Assembly: GCF_002979915.1 (NCBI RefSeq) | Contig: NZ_PCQA01000003.1 | Span: 1 to 64,000 of the forward strand | Source: Arthrobacter sp. MYb213 | GTDB lineage: Bacteria; Actinomycetota; Actinomycetes; Actinomycetales; Micrococcaceae | Length of the DNA stretch: 64,000 nucleotides | Direction: 5' to 3' | Shown here: piece after piece, positions 62,757 through 64,000 of the stretch | Numbering within the stretch: the stretch's first letter is position 1 | Layout: the number at the start of each line of letters is the position of its first letter | Notes under the pieces: model-generated | The model's input: only the letters and a program-made list of their open reading frames with translations | Database searches by the model: none | Told to the model about the DNA's origin: nothing | Made by a program: the position numbers and the translations under genes

Positions 62757-63427
62757 GCTCCTTTGTAATGCAGCGGGTACAGCTGTTTAACGCATGCCTC
62801 CCACTGGTGGCTTGACGGATCGATCCAGCTGAAATGGTCACCGTCAAAAATCCGCAGGGTGTGCTGTTGACCCAGCGCGGCGGCATGGTCTGCCGCACGC
62901 CGTGCAATTTTCACCGGAACATCTGTATCGGCCCGTCCATGAAAGATTACGACACGTGCTGGCATCGGCCATAATTCCACGGGGTTCACCGAGGACAAAT
63001 CGGCGTCGCCAAGCATCTCATCTACCGCATCATTGCTCAACCGCAAGGTTTTAGCCAGCTGCAAATCTAATAGTCCGGCCTGCGAAATGACCTGCGTGAC
63101 GCGGTCCTCGTGCGCTGCAAGCAATGAGGCTAGATGCCCGCCGGCGGAATGACCAATGAGCGTGATCGGGCCTTCTTCTTTGATCAGCGCCAGCGCGAGC
63201 CGGGCATCTGCCAGCATCTGCGCTGCGCTGCCCGGCCCACGCCGGTATTCAAGGTTATAGGTGGGGATACCTCGAGCGGCCAGGTCCATGGCCAGTGCTT
63301 CACCGAGCTGCGCGGTGTATTTTTCGCGCCAGTATCCGCCATGAATGATCATCACCGCACCCAGCGCGGTGACCTGTTCCGGCGCATAAAAGCGTAACCA
63401 CTGATCATGATGCGCCCCGTAATGCAT
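62753..63427 (-). CDS. alpha/beta hydrolase (kynurenine formamidase/esterase type)
   Basis: A 224-residue serine hydrolase. IIHGGYWREKYTAQLG is the HGGYW oxyanion motif of kynurenine formamidase-like esterases; the nucleophile lies in GHSAGGHLASL; DVPV and the DGDHFSW His complete the triad. No signal peptide. Substrate unknown. Confidence 0.9.
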   Translation of the reverse strand: MHYGAHHDQWLRFYAPEQVTALGAVMIIHGGYWREKYTAQLGEALAMDLAARGIPTYNLEYRRGPGSAAQMLADARLALALIKEEGPITLIGHSAGGHLASLLAAHEDRVTQVISQAGLLDLQLAKTLRLSNDAVDEMLGDADLSSVNPVELWPMPARVVIFHGRADTDVPVKIARRAADHAAALGQQHTLRIFDGDHFSWIDPSSHQWEACVKQLYPLHYKGA

Positions 63428-63429
63428 GG

Positions 63430-64000
63430 TTAGTTTCCGGGAAAATCTGCGGCGCGTTTTTCGACAAAGGCGGCGCGGCCTTCCACGGAGTCAGCGGTGT
63501 TAAACGCTTCGGTAAAGCTCTGCGCTTCAACCTTTAGTCCATCGTGGACGTTCAGTGCATCCATAGTGACCATCGCGCGCTTTGCGTTGGATACGGCCAT
63601 GGGGGAAACCTTCGTCAGCTCATTGATGGTGGCCACCGCCTGAGCAAGCAGTTCTTCCGGAGCCACTACACGATTAACCAGACCAATGCGTAGTGCCTCG
63701 GCGGCCTTGATTCGGCGTCCGGTGAAGATCAGCTCACGCGCCATCGCGTTACCTACTCGGCGCGGAAGCCTGACCGAACCGCCAAAGCCTGGCACCAGGC
63801 CCAAGGTCACTTCTGGCTGGCCGAAGCTGGCACGCTCCGAGGCGTAAATGAAGTCGCAGGCTAGGGCCAGTTCACAGCCACCACCGAGGGCAAAACCGTT
63901 CACCGCGGCGATTACCGGAATCTGCAGGGATTCTAGACGTTCGGTGAGCACGTGCATCCGGTGTCCGTAGGCCAAAGCCGCCTCGGCGTCCATGGAGTTC
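63430..64000 (-). CDS. enoyl-CoA hydratase/isomerase family protein (N terminus beyond window)
   Basis: The frame is open to the window edge, so about 70-80 N-terminal residues are missing. The seen part contains VIAAVNGFALGGGCELALACDFIYAS (oxyanion hole), the catalytic region GQPEVTLGLVPGFGGSVRLPRRVG and the crotonase C-terminal helices ending in RAADFPGN. It hydrates enoyl-CoA esters, or a related crotonase reaction. An internal ATG at 63993 is not the real start. Confidence 0.9.
   Translation of the reverse strand, partial: NSMDAEAALAYGHRMHVLTERLESLQIPVIAAVNGFALGGGCELALACDFIYASERASFGQPEVTLGLVPGFGGSVRLPRRVGNAMARELIFTGRRIKAAEALRIGLVNRVVAPEELLAQAVATINELTKVSPMAVSNAKRAMVTMDALNVHDGLKVEAQSFTEAFNTADSVEGRAAFVEKRAADFPGN

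Overview
The window looks like chromosomal DNA of a Micrococcaceae-type actinobacterium (Arthrobacter/Glutamicibacter relatives). The evidence is the conserved actinobacterial order ppa<>dacB-DUF2342 metalloprotease-tilS-hpt-ftsH-folE-folP-folBK-DUF3180-PH-PH-DUF2520-panC, an actinobacterial-type 16S rRNA leader at the left edge, a DUF222/HNH gene with a LexA-like box, and moderately high GC with GTG/TTG starts. Genus is inference; no rRNA body is present.

Layout. 1-333: leftward rRNA operon promoter/leader (16S would lie left of base 1). 334-14067: nitronate monooxygenase, then the leftward housekeeping block for pantothenate, folate, FtsH, purine salvage, tRNA-Ile lysidine modification and cell wall, ending at divergent ppa. 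14134-33017: mixed single genes and short operons (GNAT, rmuC, pcp, YczE-like, M20 hydrolase, DUF222-HNH, HAD, serS, DAG kinase, pheA-rhodanese, amidase, POT transporter, DUF4190, pgm, amino-acid permease, aldehyde dehydrogenase). 33103-34997: large unknown membrane protein translationally coupled to a YtrA-type GntR regulator. 35040-39278: TPP-riboswitch operon thiM-thiE-thiD/tenA fusion-NCS2 permease. 39537-45265: sugar porter, a 1060-residue HAD-GH65 phosphorylase fusion, and a kinase-fold protein lacking catalytic residues.

45322-60350 is the most interesting part: an apparently self-contained sugar or sugar-acid catabolic regulon. It contains a solute-binding lipoprotein, two ABC permeases (no ATPase), a LacI regulator, three Gfo/Idh/MocA oxidoreductases (one fused to a DUF6807/PmoA-like domain), a DUF993 aldolase-like protein, a TIM-barrel isomerase, an M24-fold protein that has lost metal ligands, an extended SDR and an enolase-superfamily protein with atypical catalytic residues. 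Three near-identical LacI-type palindromes lie in the promoter regions (two exact reverse complements of each other), which ties the divergent units together. The exact substrate cannot be told from sequence.

60347-64000: a tightly overlapping leftward operon (GDPD, HAD, PfkB kinase, alpha/beta hydrolase, enoyl-CoA hydratase cut by the window end). No tRNA, IS element, integrase or CRISPR array was seen. A recurrent theme is a -10-like hexamer exactly six bases before the start codon, suggesting many leaderless mRNAs.
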